From Toxoplasma gondii ME49 (Eukaryota > Apicomplexa > Conoidasida > Eucoccidiorida > Sarcocystidae): 64,000 bases of DNA. Each line of letters begins with the position of its first letter. Position 1 is the stretch's first letter. Both the position numbers and the translations under genes were made by a program. The notes beneath the pieces were generated by a model. It saw only the letters and a program-made list of their open reading frames with translations, was not told the DNA's origin and did no database searches. This document shows positions 13,159-26,221 of the stretch, one piece after another. The stretch lies in the NCBI RefSeq assembly GCF_000006565.2, contig NC_031467.1:1-64000 (forward strand), read 5' to 3'.

Positions 13159-15589
13159 TGTGCACGACTCATGACGGAATAGCCGCCCACGTCTCGCCTT
13201 CAGTCGACAGGGGAGCTGGAAACCGGGGGGGAACCCCGGACATTTCTTCTGAATCAAATGCATCATTCTCTTCTCACCGCCAGTCAACCCCCCAGATGCG
13301 ACGACCCTCCTGGATGTATGCTTCACCGTTTGGGATGAACCTCATCAAGACGAAGGGACAACAATCACAAATTCCTGCTTGATCCAGAAAACGGTATAGA
13401 ATCCGCGGGAAGATTGTACGGCTATCCGTAGAGACACACGGGGGACTAACGCTGCCTCACCAGGGAAGTGTTCTCCGTTTTTCAATTCATGAACGGATTC
13501 TCCGCCGACAACGTTACCTACGATGGCTTGAGTCAAACTGACTGACTCCGTCTGCCATCTCTATTTATGCGTATAGAATTGCGGAGCTCTTTTGAAGGCA
13601 GTTAAGGCACATGCGTTTAGTTTCCAGACGAACAGCTCTCTCCAATATGCATGCAGTTCCTTCTTCAGTAGAATGCGTGCAGAGTTTGCGCCGTCCGCCA
13701 TGCAGCTACGACGCTAAGACCCCGTGGACCCTTATCTCCGGGCAAACACATTCGTGCAGAAGACACGTGCTGTCCTCCGGCCAGCGACAGAAAAAAGGAA
13801 AATTAGATATCCTCCAGAGAATAAAGACAGCCGACGGACAAAGGTAGCAGCGATCTGAAACTGTCTGCAGTCCGGCGCAACATGGTGGCAGCGGGTCCAT
13901 GTGAACAGAAAAAAACACAGGTCCTTTGTCTACCGCAATCCACCGTAGTCACTTTGTTTCATAGAGTTGTAGAGGCATTTTTCTTACCAAGGACGTCAGT
14001 TATACTCAGAGGACGTTTCATAGCGCCCCCACCCCCCATACTTACATGCTAGCTTTCGCCCAATGGGTGTCACTTGATGGCATGATTAAGCGGTTATCGC
14101 CTAAAGCAAAACGCTAGTCGAAATGCGGAAGCAGGACGTCACTGCGCTGAACCTGTGCAGTATAACTGCACTCACTAAAATGCATTTCAGTCTAAATATG
14201 GTGACTGAGATAGCTAGATGCCTTTGTATCCAGTTAGTGATATTCAGGTTCAAATATTCTTTTTGAACCTCGACAGATATTACAACTACCGTGAATGCCT
14301 GCTGGAGGTCCACGGATGGTGGCTTATTTTCTTCTCTAATTGACGGTTGAGCTGCATTGCGTTCACACGCTTATCCTGGATACGATTAAATGCAATCTTA
14401 ATGGAGCACGTGTGAACGACGATAATTCAGTGTGTAGCACCGTCCGTGGTAGGTAAAGGGGCCTTCACCCTTGGTGGTAACTGTGTTCGGGGACTTACTG
14501 CCATCATCAATCCAACACGATACCGTTACTCGAAAATGTCTTCTGGCTTACTGCACGAGCGAGTAGCTGCCGAGCAGTCCTGTCCAGAACGTCCGACAGG
14601 GTTCAAAAGGAAGAAGCTCTTTGAAATCGAAGCATGATCATGGAAAAGGAAGTCATTTGCAAATCTGGCCGCGACGCGAACCTTCATTGGTCTAACGTCT
14701 CTCGAAGTCTTGTAAGCTCAATGTCTCGAATGCCGGTTTTTTCATTGCTGGCAAACGTAGCGAGAAATAGAAGGGTTCTGCTGCGAGAAGCTCGCAGAGC
14801 AATACCCATCTCTAGAGAATGTTCAATGGACACTTGCAAGAGATACAAGATAGCAGGCACCTTAGACATCGATAATGCAATAATCATTCATGGTCCTTAG
14901 AAAATACGGTTTGGCTGCTCTTAGCGCAGTTGTCCTCTGACTGCGCAGTAGACATGTATGACGATGGCGCGTGTATTTTCCTCTCTTCTTTATGGCTGAA
15001 CCAATAACGACACACAGGTGTTTATCCGCTGCATATCATGCTGGCCATGATTGAGCTTGACCCCACCAGGTAAATCCGTCGATGGTTTCCTGCAGATGGC
15101 ATCCAGCCTCTCTGCTCACTGGAGTGAGGCACGGGAAAAGAGAAACTCGAAACGTGACCAGCGCCCCGGAAGGAGGTAGAAGAGAGAGATGGGAATCTGT
15201 AGTAAAGGAAGACGAAGCACGGCATCGGTCTTGAAAAACAACTCCCATTTACAGCCGGCAAGCAGGTGCCAGCTCAGAAAGAGCATGAGGAGTTACGAAA
15301 GTCCCACGCACCTCCCTCCAACTCCGAGCCTTCTATACACCTCTAGAACCGATGCAGAACCCCCCTTGCTGACACGTCGTTTATCTGTTAAGTGTTGGTT
15401 TAGAGTCGTCACCTCCAGCGACCGCTCACGGTCCCCTACCATCATCAACCGCTGTAGAACCATGTCCCGAAATTTCCTACACGTCTATCATCGGCTGTTG
15501 CACGTACCCTCCGATTCAATCGTTGTCTACAGAGATGACGCGAGAGGCAAGAATTATTCACGACGCCGCACCGCTCCAACGTCACGAAA

Positions 15590-15840
15590 GTAATTTTAGT
15601 ACTATCTTAAACTTGTTAAAAAACGCTAGTTTTTTGTTGTTTTTTCTACATCGATTTAAGTATGCCACTTTCCTTTCAGCATGTTATAAACTAAATAAAA
15701 ATCAAGTCTCATACTAATTCAAATTGATCAGTTGAAATACCCATAATCAGAAAAATTAGGATCTAAACGTTCAACCAAGTTTCTTTTTATTCCTCCACAT
15801 CTAGCTCTACAAAACGTCCTGAATTACTTCTATCAAAAGC
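15590..15840. other. AT-rich island of unknown origin
   Basis: About 250 bases are markedly richer in A+T than anything around them, with runs such as TTTTTTGTTGTTTTTTC and AAATAAAAATCAAG. It begins right after ordinary sequence and fades at about 15840. Frames on both strands are broken. The composition is unlike the coccidian nuclear background and would fit an inserted organellar fragment, which sarcocystid nuclear genomes are known to carry, but I cannot match it to a specific mitochondrial or apicoplast gene. Confidence 0.5.
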
Positions 15841-16197
15841 TGACTTGGACCCTCCTAGTGTGCCAAAAACACACATCGGTTTTTGTCACCCACACCATCC
15901 ACCAGAGTAGAGCAACATTTTTAAGAGGAACTCGCAGAACCCGCCGCTGGACATCCAAATAAGCGAACAACAAAAGCTTGTTCATACCACATCTCATGCT
16001 CGTTTCTTCTGTCCTCTAGAAAAACAAAAGGTCCATTACGGCGCGTAGCGCGCCATTTGTATTACCTGCTGGCATGCATGCAGACTAACCACGTTGCCAA
16101 ACAGAGTCAGCACAGTACAAGACACCCATGAGGTCAGCAACCTCTCCACCAGCATCTCCCGTGCCCGCTTCTGAGAGTTTGGGGACACTGAAATATT

Positions 16198-16425
16198 AAA
16201 TCCTAAACCCCGAAACCTCAAAAGCCTCGCCAAACCCTAAACCGTAAAAAACCCTAAACCCTAAAAAACCCTCAACCCTAAAAAACCCTCAACCCTGAAA
16301 ATAATCTCCAAACCCTGAAATAGTCTCTAAACCCTGAAATAATCTCTAAACCCTGAAAATCTCTATACCGAACAAATCCCTATACCCAGAACTGTAAAAA
16401 AGGGAGCTCTAAATCCTAAACCCGC
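16198..16425. repeat. Degenerate telomere-like (CCCTAAA) array
   Basis: The + strand carries clustered CCCTAAA-type heptads, e.g. AAACCCTAAACCGTAAAAAA at 16231-16250 and ACCCTAAACCCTAAAAAACC just after. The coccidian telomere unit is TTTAGGG, so this is its C-rich strand. The first part alternates CCCTAAA with AAAAAACCCTCAACCCT spacers. From about 16291 the array becomes a 19-20 bp unit of the form AACCCTGAAATARTCTCTA, repeated about four times with drift, then decays. C-rich strand 5' to 3' on + is the orientation of a left chromosome end, yet 16 kb of sequence lies to its left. It is therefore interstitial, subtelomeric, or an assembly join. Confidence 0.87.
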
Positions 16426-18784
16426 ACTACGCAAATGCGTTGCTTGTTCGGGGGCTTCACGGAATCTGGTCAATCGGCCAGGAATTTGTTCTTCGTTGCT
16501 TTAGGTACTCAACGTGTTGTTCATTTGTGCGGGCTCCCCATGTACCGTACACCAGGCGAAGAACCTTAGAAAGTGTATTCCATGGATCTCGAAAAGTAGT
16601 GCTGTTTCGACACTATGTGGCGACATTGAAACGAGTCAGTGTATCCGCAGGGCTCCACGTGGACGTTATTTCAGCGGTTTCTTGTTCATTTGAACTACAG
16701 CCGTAAACAGGACCATTAAAGCCGCAGTATCACAAAAGTTGCTGACTGGCCACTGGTGATACTATGTTGCCCGTACGGGGCAACAATCATTCTGCTCACT
16801 CTGCTGTTGCCCAGCTTCCGGTGCACAGCACTGACACTGACCACCGTGTCGCAAGCAGCTGTCTTGCGTGGACAGCGCTGACCGCCGAGTCAAAACGATT
16901 ACTTCATTCCTGGAGCTGCAATAGCCGGTGTCATATTGAATATGCCGGATCAGTGGGGCACTGCTATGATCAATGGACACGTCTGTCAAGGATTTCTGCG
17001 ACACCACAAGAACCGACTTCACCGCAGATGGATTAAATGGGTTCCCTCCCACTAAAGTCCTCATATCATGCTTCAGCGTTGACTCGTTTCTATTGTCTTT
17101 CGCTGTCAGAAGATGTCCTCTGTAAGCTTTTGGCGCAGTATAATCGCCTCATCGCGCAGCATCTATATGACACCCCCAGTACACTCTGTATATACTTGGC
17201 ATGAGCAAATCAAGAAGCAGCTAGGCAAGCTGTTCAATGACTCCAAGATATGCGACATGGAATGCCGTATCACGGAAGTGGTGCAGAAACAGTGCAGGCA
17301 GCAGGTCTCAGTGCAACTTGCCGTTCCAGAGGAGCAGATAGTGCGACTCACACGCAAAACCGTAACAAGATCACCCTGTCACCTCTGATCGGCAGAACGG
17401 AATCACAGTTCCCAGTCGAATGCAAGCACAGTTTCCCAGGAGCCAAGATTTATTTGACGCCGTTGTTCGCGTGCGAGGGCCGCCCTTGAATTGTTCGAGT
17501 TCTCTGACAGGGAGTGAAGTGAATATTTCCTTGTTCGATCGGCTTTTAGTACTTGTCACAGTCGTGTCATCTGTCGTCATGACCAACTCCAGGCGAGCAC
17601 ACGCACATTCATCACACTGTCACCGCTATCACGCTGACATTAGGAGGATTAAATAATTTCTCGGTGAAAAAATTGACTATCATGATATTTTTACTTTCAT
17701 GTGTGATCTGGAATCGGTCACGAATGTTTTATTCCTTCAACATTCATAGCGGTTGTATGTTCCCGTGAACTCTTTCATAGTGCCACGTTACCCTCTTTTA
17801 CAGTTCGCTTGCACATGCTTTTTTTGCAGCAACGCAAGGGATTACTGACACAAACCTCAATGCACCGCCCCGCCTGCTGATGTGGTTACCTTCGCTCTTA
17901 AATTCCAGTCTACAAACTACGAAGCAACATTCTCCGCTAGCCAGGAATGTATCAATGATTTTCAGTAGCAGAGGCTTCGTATTCTATTCGGTGAACGCTG
18001 GTATTCAGACACCAAGTCTCCTAGCTAACTGGTGAAGTTGAAAGCTGCTGCACGACATAGCATCACGGGAAGCAGATTGCTCTTCCTGCAACAGATAGCA
18101 AAAGCAGGACGCTCGAAAAAATACTGCTGTTACGGGATTTGTCAGTGGACCACTACAACGTGTTAACAAGGTGCTCCCGCAACTTCACTACTAAGCAAGA
18201 AACTAATGCAATAACTGGGGCGACGATGTTAACACAGAATGTTGAACTAGTTCATCTAGGATGCAGAAAAGTGTCCACTGAACGAGCCCTTCGATGGAAG
18301 TGAAAGACAACATTAGCCTGGGGGAAAAATGATTTGTTGATTTAGAAAGGAACGAGATCTGGGCCCGAATTGTGTCACTGGCAATAACCCCACACAGTGG
18401 GAGAGACACGGGCGCTCGAACGACTGTCCGCTGTGCAATCCCCATATAATTGTTCCACAGGCGCGGAACTAAAGCTCGTCTCACATTCTGATGTCATTCC
18501 TTGCTTCGATGAGAGTTTTCCGTTGAAGAATGTACATCTGCGCAGTCGGAGAAAAGTGCGATTTTATTTCTCGTCTCCTCTACTCGTCGCGGTTGTGGCC
18601 GTGCGCATTTACGCGGTTTTGGCGTGGCTTCCTCGGTTCCCTATCCGCGCAGCTTGACGTACCAAGTGGCTCTTTCTCAATATCATCCGCACGTGAATGT
18701 CTTTTTCTGTCTCCGTAGTTTCTGTTCCGTTTCAGTTATTTTGTCGCTTGTAGTGTATTTGACTTCGTTGGTTTGTTTGTCAAA
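16426..18784. other. Intergenic region and 5' flank of TRAP1
   Basis: No recognisable gene. A 91-codon frame with an ATG at 17113 (stop 17388, +) encodes a charged, possibly helical peptide but has no family signature and no clear partner exon. The last few hundred bases before 18785 are pyrimidine-rich (CTCGTCTCCTCT near 18571) and presumably hold the TRAP1 promoter and 5' leader. I see no TATA box, which is usual for this group. Confidence 0.5.
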
Positions 18785-21700
18785 ATGTCTCTTCCTTCTG
18801 TGGGCCATCCGCTCTCACGGTTGGCCACCACCAGGCTGCCTGGCAAATCAGCTGTTTCTCTGGGCCCCGTGATAAAGGAAGGCAGTGGAAAGAGTTCGAG
18901 AAGAATAGTTTCTTCTTCGTGCATCCAAAAAAATGGGGAAGCGGAGACAATGCCAAATCCGTCTAGATTAGGCGACTCCGGAAATGTGCGGACCCCGGTG
19001 ATGCCACCCACGGCCTCTCCAATATTTTCCTTCCATCAGGCGGAAGCATCTCTTCCCTATTCTTCTGCCTTTCCACCTGTTTCCACGATCCATCCCGCTT
19101 GCTTCATCCGGTGGAAGCGCACTAATGCAGGGTTGTTCGACAATTTTGGGCGCGGCCTGGCCACTGCGACCTTCAGTGGGGAAAACGGTTCAGAAAGTGG
19201 CGGGAAATCTGATGCAACGAGCGCCACAACGAATGATGGCGTCGCCGATAGTGAAGGCGAAGTTCATACCTTCAAAGCAGAGACAAAAAAACTGCTACAC
19301 ATCGTCACTCACTCGCTCTATACGGACAAAGAGGTCTTCGTCCGCGAGCTGATCTCCAATGCTGCTGACGCCCTTGAGAAGCTTCGTTTTCTTCAGGCAA
19401 CTGCTCAAGGTGAGCAAATATTCATCAAAAAAAGAAACAATGTGGGCATTCGTCTTTTGGCAATAACGGATGGGGAGACCGCGTTACGGCGGGTGAAATG
19501 TTTTCCTAGGGCCGTCTCATGGAATGTATGTGTCGACGTGCGGGATGGGTGAAACACATCGGATGAGTTGCTTGTATGCGGTGCCAGCATGTCCATCTTC
19601 TTGCAAGAGAAGACTTGTATACAAATGCATCGGCTGTGGGCACCTTTCGGCCGTTAATAGTATGACGCCGTGGGTCGAATGTGTTACCTGGTCGTATCAG
19701 TTGTCATGTTTACGTGTTTGCCGCTTCCTTCAGTGACCGATGCAGATGGAAGTGAAGCTATGGCCTTGGAGATCCACCTGAGCACGGATGCAGCTGCCAA
19801 AACGTTCACTCTTCAGGTATGTCTTCCCTCGGCCAGACGTCTGCCATGTTCTAAATCTCTACGCACCGCGTTATTGACTGACGACATTGGACGCCGCAGT
19901 CAGCGAACTGACACCCCGTCAGAGTGAACACCATCTACTGGTAGTCTTGCTTGTATCACTGGATGAGGTTGTCGTGAAGCGGGTTCCTCGTCATTCCACC
20001 AGTGGTTCTTTTTTTCCGCGAAGAGGACCATCTACTCTGAAATGTGGCGTGCCCAAAGGGAGTTACTCAATCGTCACCATCCGTAACCACGCTGCCTTTT
20101 AGCTTCTGCTCCTTTCGGTAGAGTTGCGGGACTCGTTCATGACACTGAGGCAGAAATTCCTAATTCTGAAGGCGTTTTGTATAGCTAGTCGAGATGACTA
20201 CCTCTTGTACGGCTTCGCACTCCTGTCCGGGGGCAACGGCGCCAGCACACCAGCAGAATTATGGGCGACTTAGTAGAAACACACCCAGGTTGACATAGGA
20301 AAAACATGAACCAGAAAATTTGTGTACACCGTGTGACTACTCCGCGCTAGCTGGCAACCTCTTGAGTAGACTGAAAAACACTCACCAGTGGAAGCTATCA
20401 ACATCTCTTTTTCTCTGTGTTTCTTTACCAGGATACAGGGGTTGGAATGACTAAGGCGGAGCTGCTGGAGCACCTAGGCACCATCGCGAAGTCTGGGAGT
20501 CTCGAGTTCCTCATGAAGCATCAAGGAGAGAAGAACGCCGATATCATAGGCCAGGTAAGAGCCTGACTGCGTATTTTGCTTTCGTTTACGATTTCTTTAA
20601 GTTTGACAACTTTGTTTCACAGGAAAAAGGTAGCTGTATAACCTCAGGAATATGTAGCCGTGTACGCATGGCATGCATCCGACCATTTGCTTCGCTGTCA
20701 GAGTTGGTAGAATATCCCAACGGTCCTCATGCGCTGAACCGTGTTCTACCTGATTTTACTGTGTGCGTGCCCCTCAGTTCGGCGTGGGCTTCTATTCCGC
20801 GTTTGTCGTATCTGATCGCGTTGATGTTTACACGCGGGCGCACGAAGAAGGCGCGAAGGCTTACTTGTGGAGCTCAGACGGTGCAGGAGAGTTTAATGTC
20901 AAGGAGCTTTCCGAGGAAGAGGCGAGCGAAGCCGGTCTCAAGAGAGGAACCAAAATCGTTTGTCATCTAAAGAAAGACTGTCTTGAATTTTCGAATATTC
21001 ACCATGTCAAAGAGTGCGCTACAAAGTTCTCCTCTTTTGTCAAGTAAGTCTTTCTGTCGACATGCTTGCCGAAACGACCTGACTATGGAGGATGAATGCA
21101 GATGTGTACAGCATCGCTTCGTGGACAAAACACAGCTTCTTGTTCTGGCTGACAAACGGCAGGTTCCCGGAGGAGGCAGCACGGCGATTTGTCAGTCGAC
21201 GGGAATCGTCGTTTGGGGCTGACATGCCCATCCTCAGTCCCTGGCCTATCAACAAAGCAGTTGAACACAGTGATAAGCGAGCAAATCAGCAAACATAGGG
21301 AGGGGAGACTTGCTTCCTGTATCAGCGGTTGCGCAAACAACTGTAAAGAGCGAACACCCCAGGAAGCTACCAGCCGGTTGCTGCGTGTGAATTGATGTCT
21401 TGACACAGTAGCTAGGCTCATATGCTGTTTTCCACGCGTACTGCGAGCGAGATTGCTACATTTCTAACAGGGTTTTAAGTATGAAGCACGTGACCATGTT
21501 GAAGGACACCGTTGGTGTAATGGGAACCCCCCCTGCGCACGGGCAGGCTTGTCTTATGGTCTAAGGAACATATGTGACTGAATATTTGGATATGCTAAAC
21601 AACGATGGACTGTCATGGCTTTGGTTTTGCACGAAGCACACTGCTACAAGAGAACAGCCACATCAAGCTGTTTTCTGAAAAAGGCTGTCTGCATGTGTCA

Positions 21701-24700
21701 TTCACCTCCGTTGTGGTGCATTCTTCTCAGCTTTCCAATCTATGTCAAGGAGGAAGATGGGAAAAACACAAAGATCACATCTCAGCAGGCTCTGTGGCTT
21801 CAAACATCGGCGACGGAGGATGAGCATCGGCAGTGTTTCAGGTATGCGCTCAGTCAGTCTGGATGAAATGTCAATATGCTTTTGAGAAACGGGAGGATAC
21901 CTCAAGGGGGTAGTGTTAGGCTCGCTCATGATTTCTGCCAAGATACGCCGGCACGTGGGCACACTGAGGAGAAACGATCGTGACTCGTCTCATGATACAG
22001 GGAAGAGGTGCAAGGCTGAGTCTTGTTGGAGTCTTCGTTACGCATCAGGTACTTGAGCAATACTTCCTGGGGTGATCCCATGTACAGTATCATGTTCCGC
22101 ACGGACGCGCCTCTCTCTATCAAGGTAGGCTCTGCTTGTATGTATGCGCTTATGCAGAAAGTCGCTTCTATTCACGAGAGACAGAACGTGAAGGTTGCAT
22201 GCTCGTACATTCGAGACAAATTCGTATGGGTGACCAATGGAAGGCACTTGTATTCCTTGCACTAAAAGAGGTGCAACTGGACCTCTTGCTCGTTTCCATG
22301 TGCGCAAAGCTTGTGCTGGACTGAAGTTAATCTCGTACAAGGTCTCCATCTTTGTTCCAATAGCAACCTGGGGATAGAAACTGCATCGCTGGATGAACGG
22401 CATTTGAAACTGTAGAAATTCATTTGAGCTGTAGCAGAACGCTCTGTGGCCCGCAGGTTCTCCCAGGGGAAACACGATTGCGTACAGCGTCACAACACCA
22501 AAACGCACAACTCGTGTATTGGCAAGTGTTTCTGGTTCCGTGAGAATGCTTTCTGCTGACACTCGAAGTTCGTTTCTTTCTTGCATTCGTGTACGTGTGC
22601 GGACTAGGAATCCTCATTGTGTCAAAAGCACTTCATCTACGGTTCGTTGATAATCTTGTCTAGGTCGTCAATCCTAAGTGAACTCGCCGCCCAACTGGTT
22701 TTGTGCAGGCGGTGTTTTATATTCCGGAGGACCCTCCCAGCCGACTTTTCCAGCCGGCAAATGAAGTTGGCGTCTCGCTGCACTCGCGCCGCGTTTTGGT
22801 GAAGAAGTCTGCAACAGATATCATTCCCAAGTGGCTTGGATTTGTCAAGGGTGTCATCGATTGTGATGATATTCCCCTCAATGTCAGCCGAGAAAATATG
22901 CAAAACTCAGTTCTCATTGAGAAATTGTCCCAGATCCTTGTCCGGAGAATTCTGAAATTTCTGGATGACCAGGTAAGATCAGCAAACCCGGTTCGGCTAG
23001 ATCGTTAGGCAGACATCAGGGAAAGGGGTCGCTCCCGAGGCCATCGTCTCTATTTGTTGACAACAAAGTGGGAAATGTTACCCTATGTAGCTGAGCACAA
23101 TGCTGACGCCGCATGCGCTTCTGACGTATTCAATAGCTGTGTTATGCATTCCAGTTATACATATTGCGAGAGATAGAGTCTTAATGATTTGCGAGGGTCC
23201 ATATGTGTGCCGTGGGCTGCTTGTAGGATGCTGTTGTCCTAGCATGCATGTTCTTGTTTCTTCGTATGTATACCTAGCAGGGGAAACACTAGTGGTACCA
23301 CACACTTGCGGCGAGACCGTGTAGCCTTCCACTAGTGGGTTGTTGCTTGTTTGTGTTGGCGTTGATTCCTTTTTCGCTTGTACGCGAGTTCATATCCCGT
23401 GTGTCAGCAGTTCTGTTTCATGCTCCTTTCTGAGTTGGTGCCGCACTGCGTCCCTCTATACTGCAGTCTAAGTCGAACCCAGAGAAGTACCTTGACTTTT
23501 ACCGGAGATATGCGCAGCACCTGAAGGAGGGGGTGCTGGACGACGCACACCATGGGAGCAAGTTCAAAGACAGTCTTCTGAACCTGCTCAGGTAAAATAC
23601 ATGGTTTTTAGCTGATATCATTTGAGAGCAATTCGAACTCGCAAAAATGTGGGAAGGGACGAGCTCGAAAGCAACTTTAAGTCAATGTCGTAACATTGAC
23701 CACAAAATTGAGTGAACCGTGTCGCGAACTGCAGGATCATGCAAGATGCTATGCACAGTGGACTGCACGACAGTAAGGTCCTGCATCTGCTTGTCAATTT
23801 CAGATTTCAAACTTCAGAAACGCCAGCTGGCGAACTGATCTCACTGGACAAGTATTTCGAGATGGTCAAACCCGAGCAGCAAAACATATACTACTACTGT
23901 TGCCCTGGCCGTGAGGTGAGAAGTGAAATTCGACTTCTTTCTGAACAGGTGAAACTGTATCTCAACAACAGTATTCCTACCACGCCAGGTGGCACAGATG
24001 CAAGGCATCCGCGTCCGTATGTGCTTTCGAATGACTTGTTTGTTTCTCTTCCAGACCGCCATGGCATCGCCATATATGGAGCAGTTCAGAGAGTGGAAGA
24101 GACCCGTCCTGCTTTTGATGGACGATGTTGACGAGTTCGTAGCAATGAATGCTCAGGTAAGTGGTGCGTGCTCATTTTCAATACCTGTTCCCTTTTATGA
24201 CGCTCTGCATAGATATTTTCAGGATGTACCCGCATACAAGAACTCTACAACTGCTTTTTTTTTCGTCGATGACGTATATGTGCGTGCATCAGACCGTTCC
24301 ATGTTTTCAGTTCCGCGAATGTAATCGAGGGAAGTCCTTCAGTGTCGTATCTGTGGAGAGCAAAAGCGTGTCCCTTGCATGGCTGGGTGAGGTATTCTGC
24401 GTCGCCACGGGCATTGTTAATCACCACTCTCCAAACACTGCTGTATCACAGGGAATATGGTTGTACTTTTGCGTGTGCATGCAGTCCTTCAAAAACAAGA
24501 AGTTTGTGGCTATTGATGCTCCAGAGGAGGACTTCGAGCCGCTGCTTGAGGAGGACAAGGAGGGAAAGAAGGACAAAAAGCCGGATACACCTGCCCTGGT
24601 TGGCGACCATCGAATAGAACTGGAGAGGTTTGTTCAGGTTAGCCTCTGTTTAAGCATATGAAGTGGAGGTTGGCAACGCCTTAACACTTCAGTTTCTGTA

Positions 24701-26221
24701 CGTATTGGAGGACCACGCCTGGGTGATATCTCTTATGAAATCTGTCGGTGCTGGGGTGGAGGTATGAGCAAGTCCTTCTGTTGTAGCGGCGATCACGTGG
24801 GCGACTAGGCGGGAGACTGTGTGTCTAGCGGGGAAAGTTGTTGAAGGGTCAGCTGACTCCCGTTGCTTGTCTGAAGTGGAATGACTACCGAATATCCCTG
24901 TTATCGTTGACGTGTGAATGGGGCTGTTTTGTGTGTTCTGTCTCATTTTTCCAATGATGTCTGTAAAGCACGTCCATACTTTTCTTCTCAGCAGAGGGAA
25001 ATAAGTGAAAGTGGCCGCATTGTAGTGAGAGAGCATTTGCTTTGTCCTGTATTATCGGCAAAGCTCCATGTTCACTTTTCATTGTCGTCGCTGATATGTT
25101 CAGAACACCCTGGGAAGCCGGGTCTCCTCTGTAAAGTTTTCGGATCGCCTCGTTAAGACACCTGCAGTCGTCACGGGCTTCTTGTCGTCGACACTGCGGA
25201 AGATGATGAAGGCCACCCTTCAGGGGGCACCTGATGCGCAACTGAGTAAGTTCCTGCCCAACCTTCTGGCAATGTCGTATTGTCCCCGTGTATTTTCACA
25301 GGATTTCTGTGGTACGTGGATGTCCGCATACGATTTTCGTACTGTGAAATTGATGGTATTCCATTTGTGCATGTCTGCCCAATCCCAAGCGAGCAAACAA
25401 GTGATAGAATGTCTGTGTCGATCGACATATTGGCCGCTCCGGATGGAGCTCTATCTGTGATTAAGAGGTGCGACGCTATCCCTGCAGAAGATAACCCATC
25501 TTTTTCTCTTCCTTTACTCTCTTCAGAAATGGCGAGTCTACCTGTTAATTTGGAGCTCAACCCTCACCATCAGATGATTACATCTCTCTACCACCTTCAG
25601 CGCACGAACAGCGATGTTGCGAAGGTAAGACACTACAGGTGTCGACCGGGGCCCCTACCAGAGCAGACAGCGTTTTGGTGTGGTCTCGAAGCACACTATA
25701 TTAGATATACAGCCCACTATTGTAAGCTATGTTTGTAAGGCGTGCACTAGCGGCCAATCGGCTTTTTGTGTTCTTTGGATATCCATAGTCAAACGTGGAT
25801 GACTGTTTTTGGTATGCTGAAGAGCACGTACGCATGTGCAGCAGTTTCGGTTCTTGCACATTTTAATAATATGTCTCATGATCCGTCAACCCTTACGTTC
25901 TCCTGTTACTTGTAGCTGTTAGTCGAGCAGCTCTACGACAACGCGTGCATCGCTGCGGGTATCATGGAGGATCCGCGCTCTATGTTAGAGCGCCTTAACA
26001 ATTTGCTCGAAGTGACTGCTCAGTATGCTTACCACCACAACGAAAGTGCGACAGCGGCTGCAGATTTGACGTCTCCCAAAGGCGACACAATGCCGACTGG
26101 GGTGGCCGAAGACGACAAAGCACAGCCTGATTCTTCATCTGCACAAACCGACTCAACAGCCGGTTCGGAGGTTGAGCCGAGGAAGACGGAGACTGCCGTG
26201 CGAGAAGGAGCCAGTGCGTAA
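18785..26221 (+). CDS. TRAP1: Mitochondrial-type HSP90 chaperone (TRAP1)
   Basis: ATP-driven chaperone of the TRAP1 branch of HSP90, expected in the mitochondrial matrix. Fourteen exons: 18785-19409, 19734-19816, 20432-20554, 20778-21043, 21731-21841, 22049-22124, 22709-22972, 23467-23591, 23804-23915, 24055-24156, 24485-24637, 25104-25245, 25527-25624, 25916-26221. All phases join, giving 861 residues. The start ATG has the context CAAAATG. Residues 1 to about 160 are a Ser/Arg/Pro-rich extension suited to import. The ATPase domain shows [11 protein letters not shown] (catalytic Glu188, Asn192), [10 protein letters not shown] from 237 and [11 protein letters not shown] at about 276. The middle domain has LNVSREN with Arg489, the expected phosphate-contacting residue. 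The C-terminal dimerisation part is close to animal TRAP1 ([14 protein letters not shown]), followed by a ~50-residue polar tail. There is no MEEVD ending, which argues against the cytosolic form, and no KDEL-like ending. Human TRAP1 is about 704 residues, so the excess lies at the two ends. An apicoplast HSP90 is less likely given the TRAP1-type sequence. Confidence 0.93.

Larger units (their letters stand above)
1..16197. other. Gene-poor, probably subtelomeric block
   Basis: Sixteen kilobases with no convincing multi-exon gene. The open frames are short (mostly under 130 codons), occur on both strands in overlapping frames, and none matches a family I know. Base composition is near 50% GC without the GC-rich coding stretches seen after 53 kb. 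The block ends at a telomere-like array, which is why I call it subtelomeric. It holds a diverged tandem repeat at 3438-3990, a weak secreted-protein candidate at 12458-13158 and an AT-rich island at 15590-15840. Short minus-strand frames at 7627-7965 (one hydrophobic stretch) and 9861-10103 (ATG start, 80 codons) could be exons, but chance would also produce them. Degenerate remnants of genes cannot be excluded. Confidence 0.6.

Noticed and set aside
1..16197. Scattered TTTAGG/CCTAAA hexamers as dispersed telomere seeds
   Set aside because: The number seen by eye is close to what chance gives for one hexamer on both strands in 16 kb. Only the cluster at 16198-16425 is significant.
18785..26221. 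Cytosolic, ER or apicoplast HSP90 instead of TRAP1
   Set aside because: There is no MEEVD or KDEL-like ending, no charged linker between ATPase and middle domains, and the middle and C-terminal parts follow animal TRAP1 closely.
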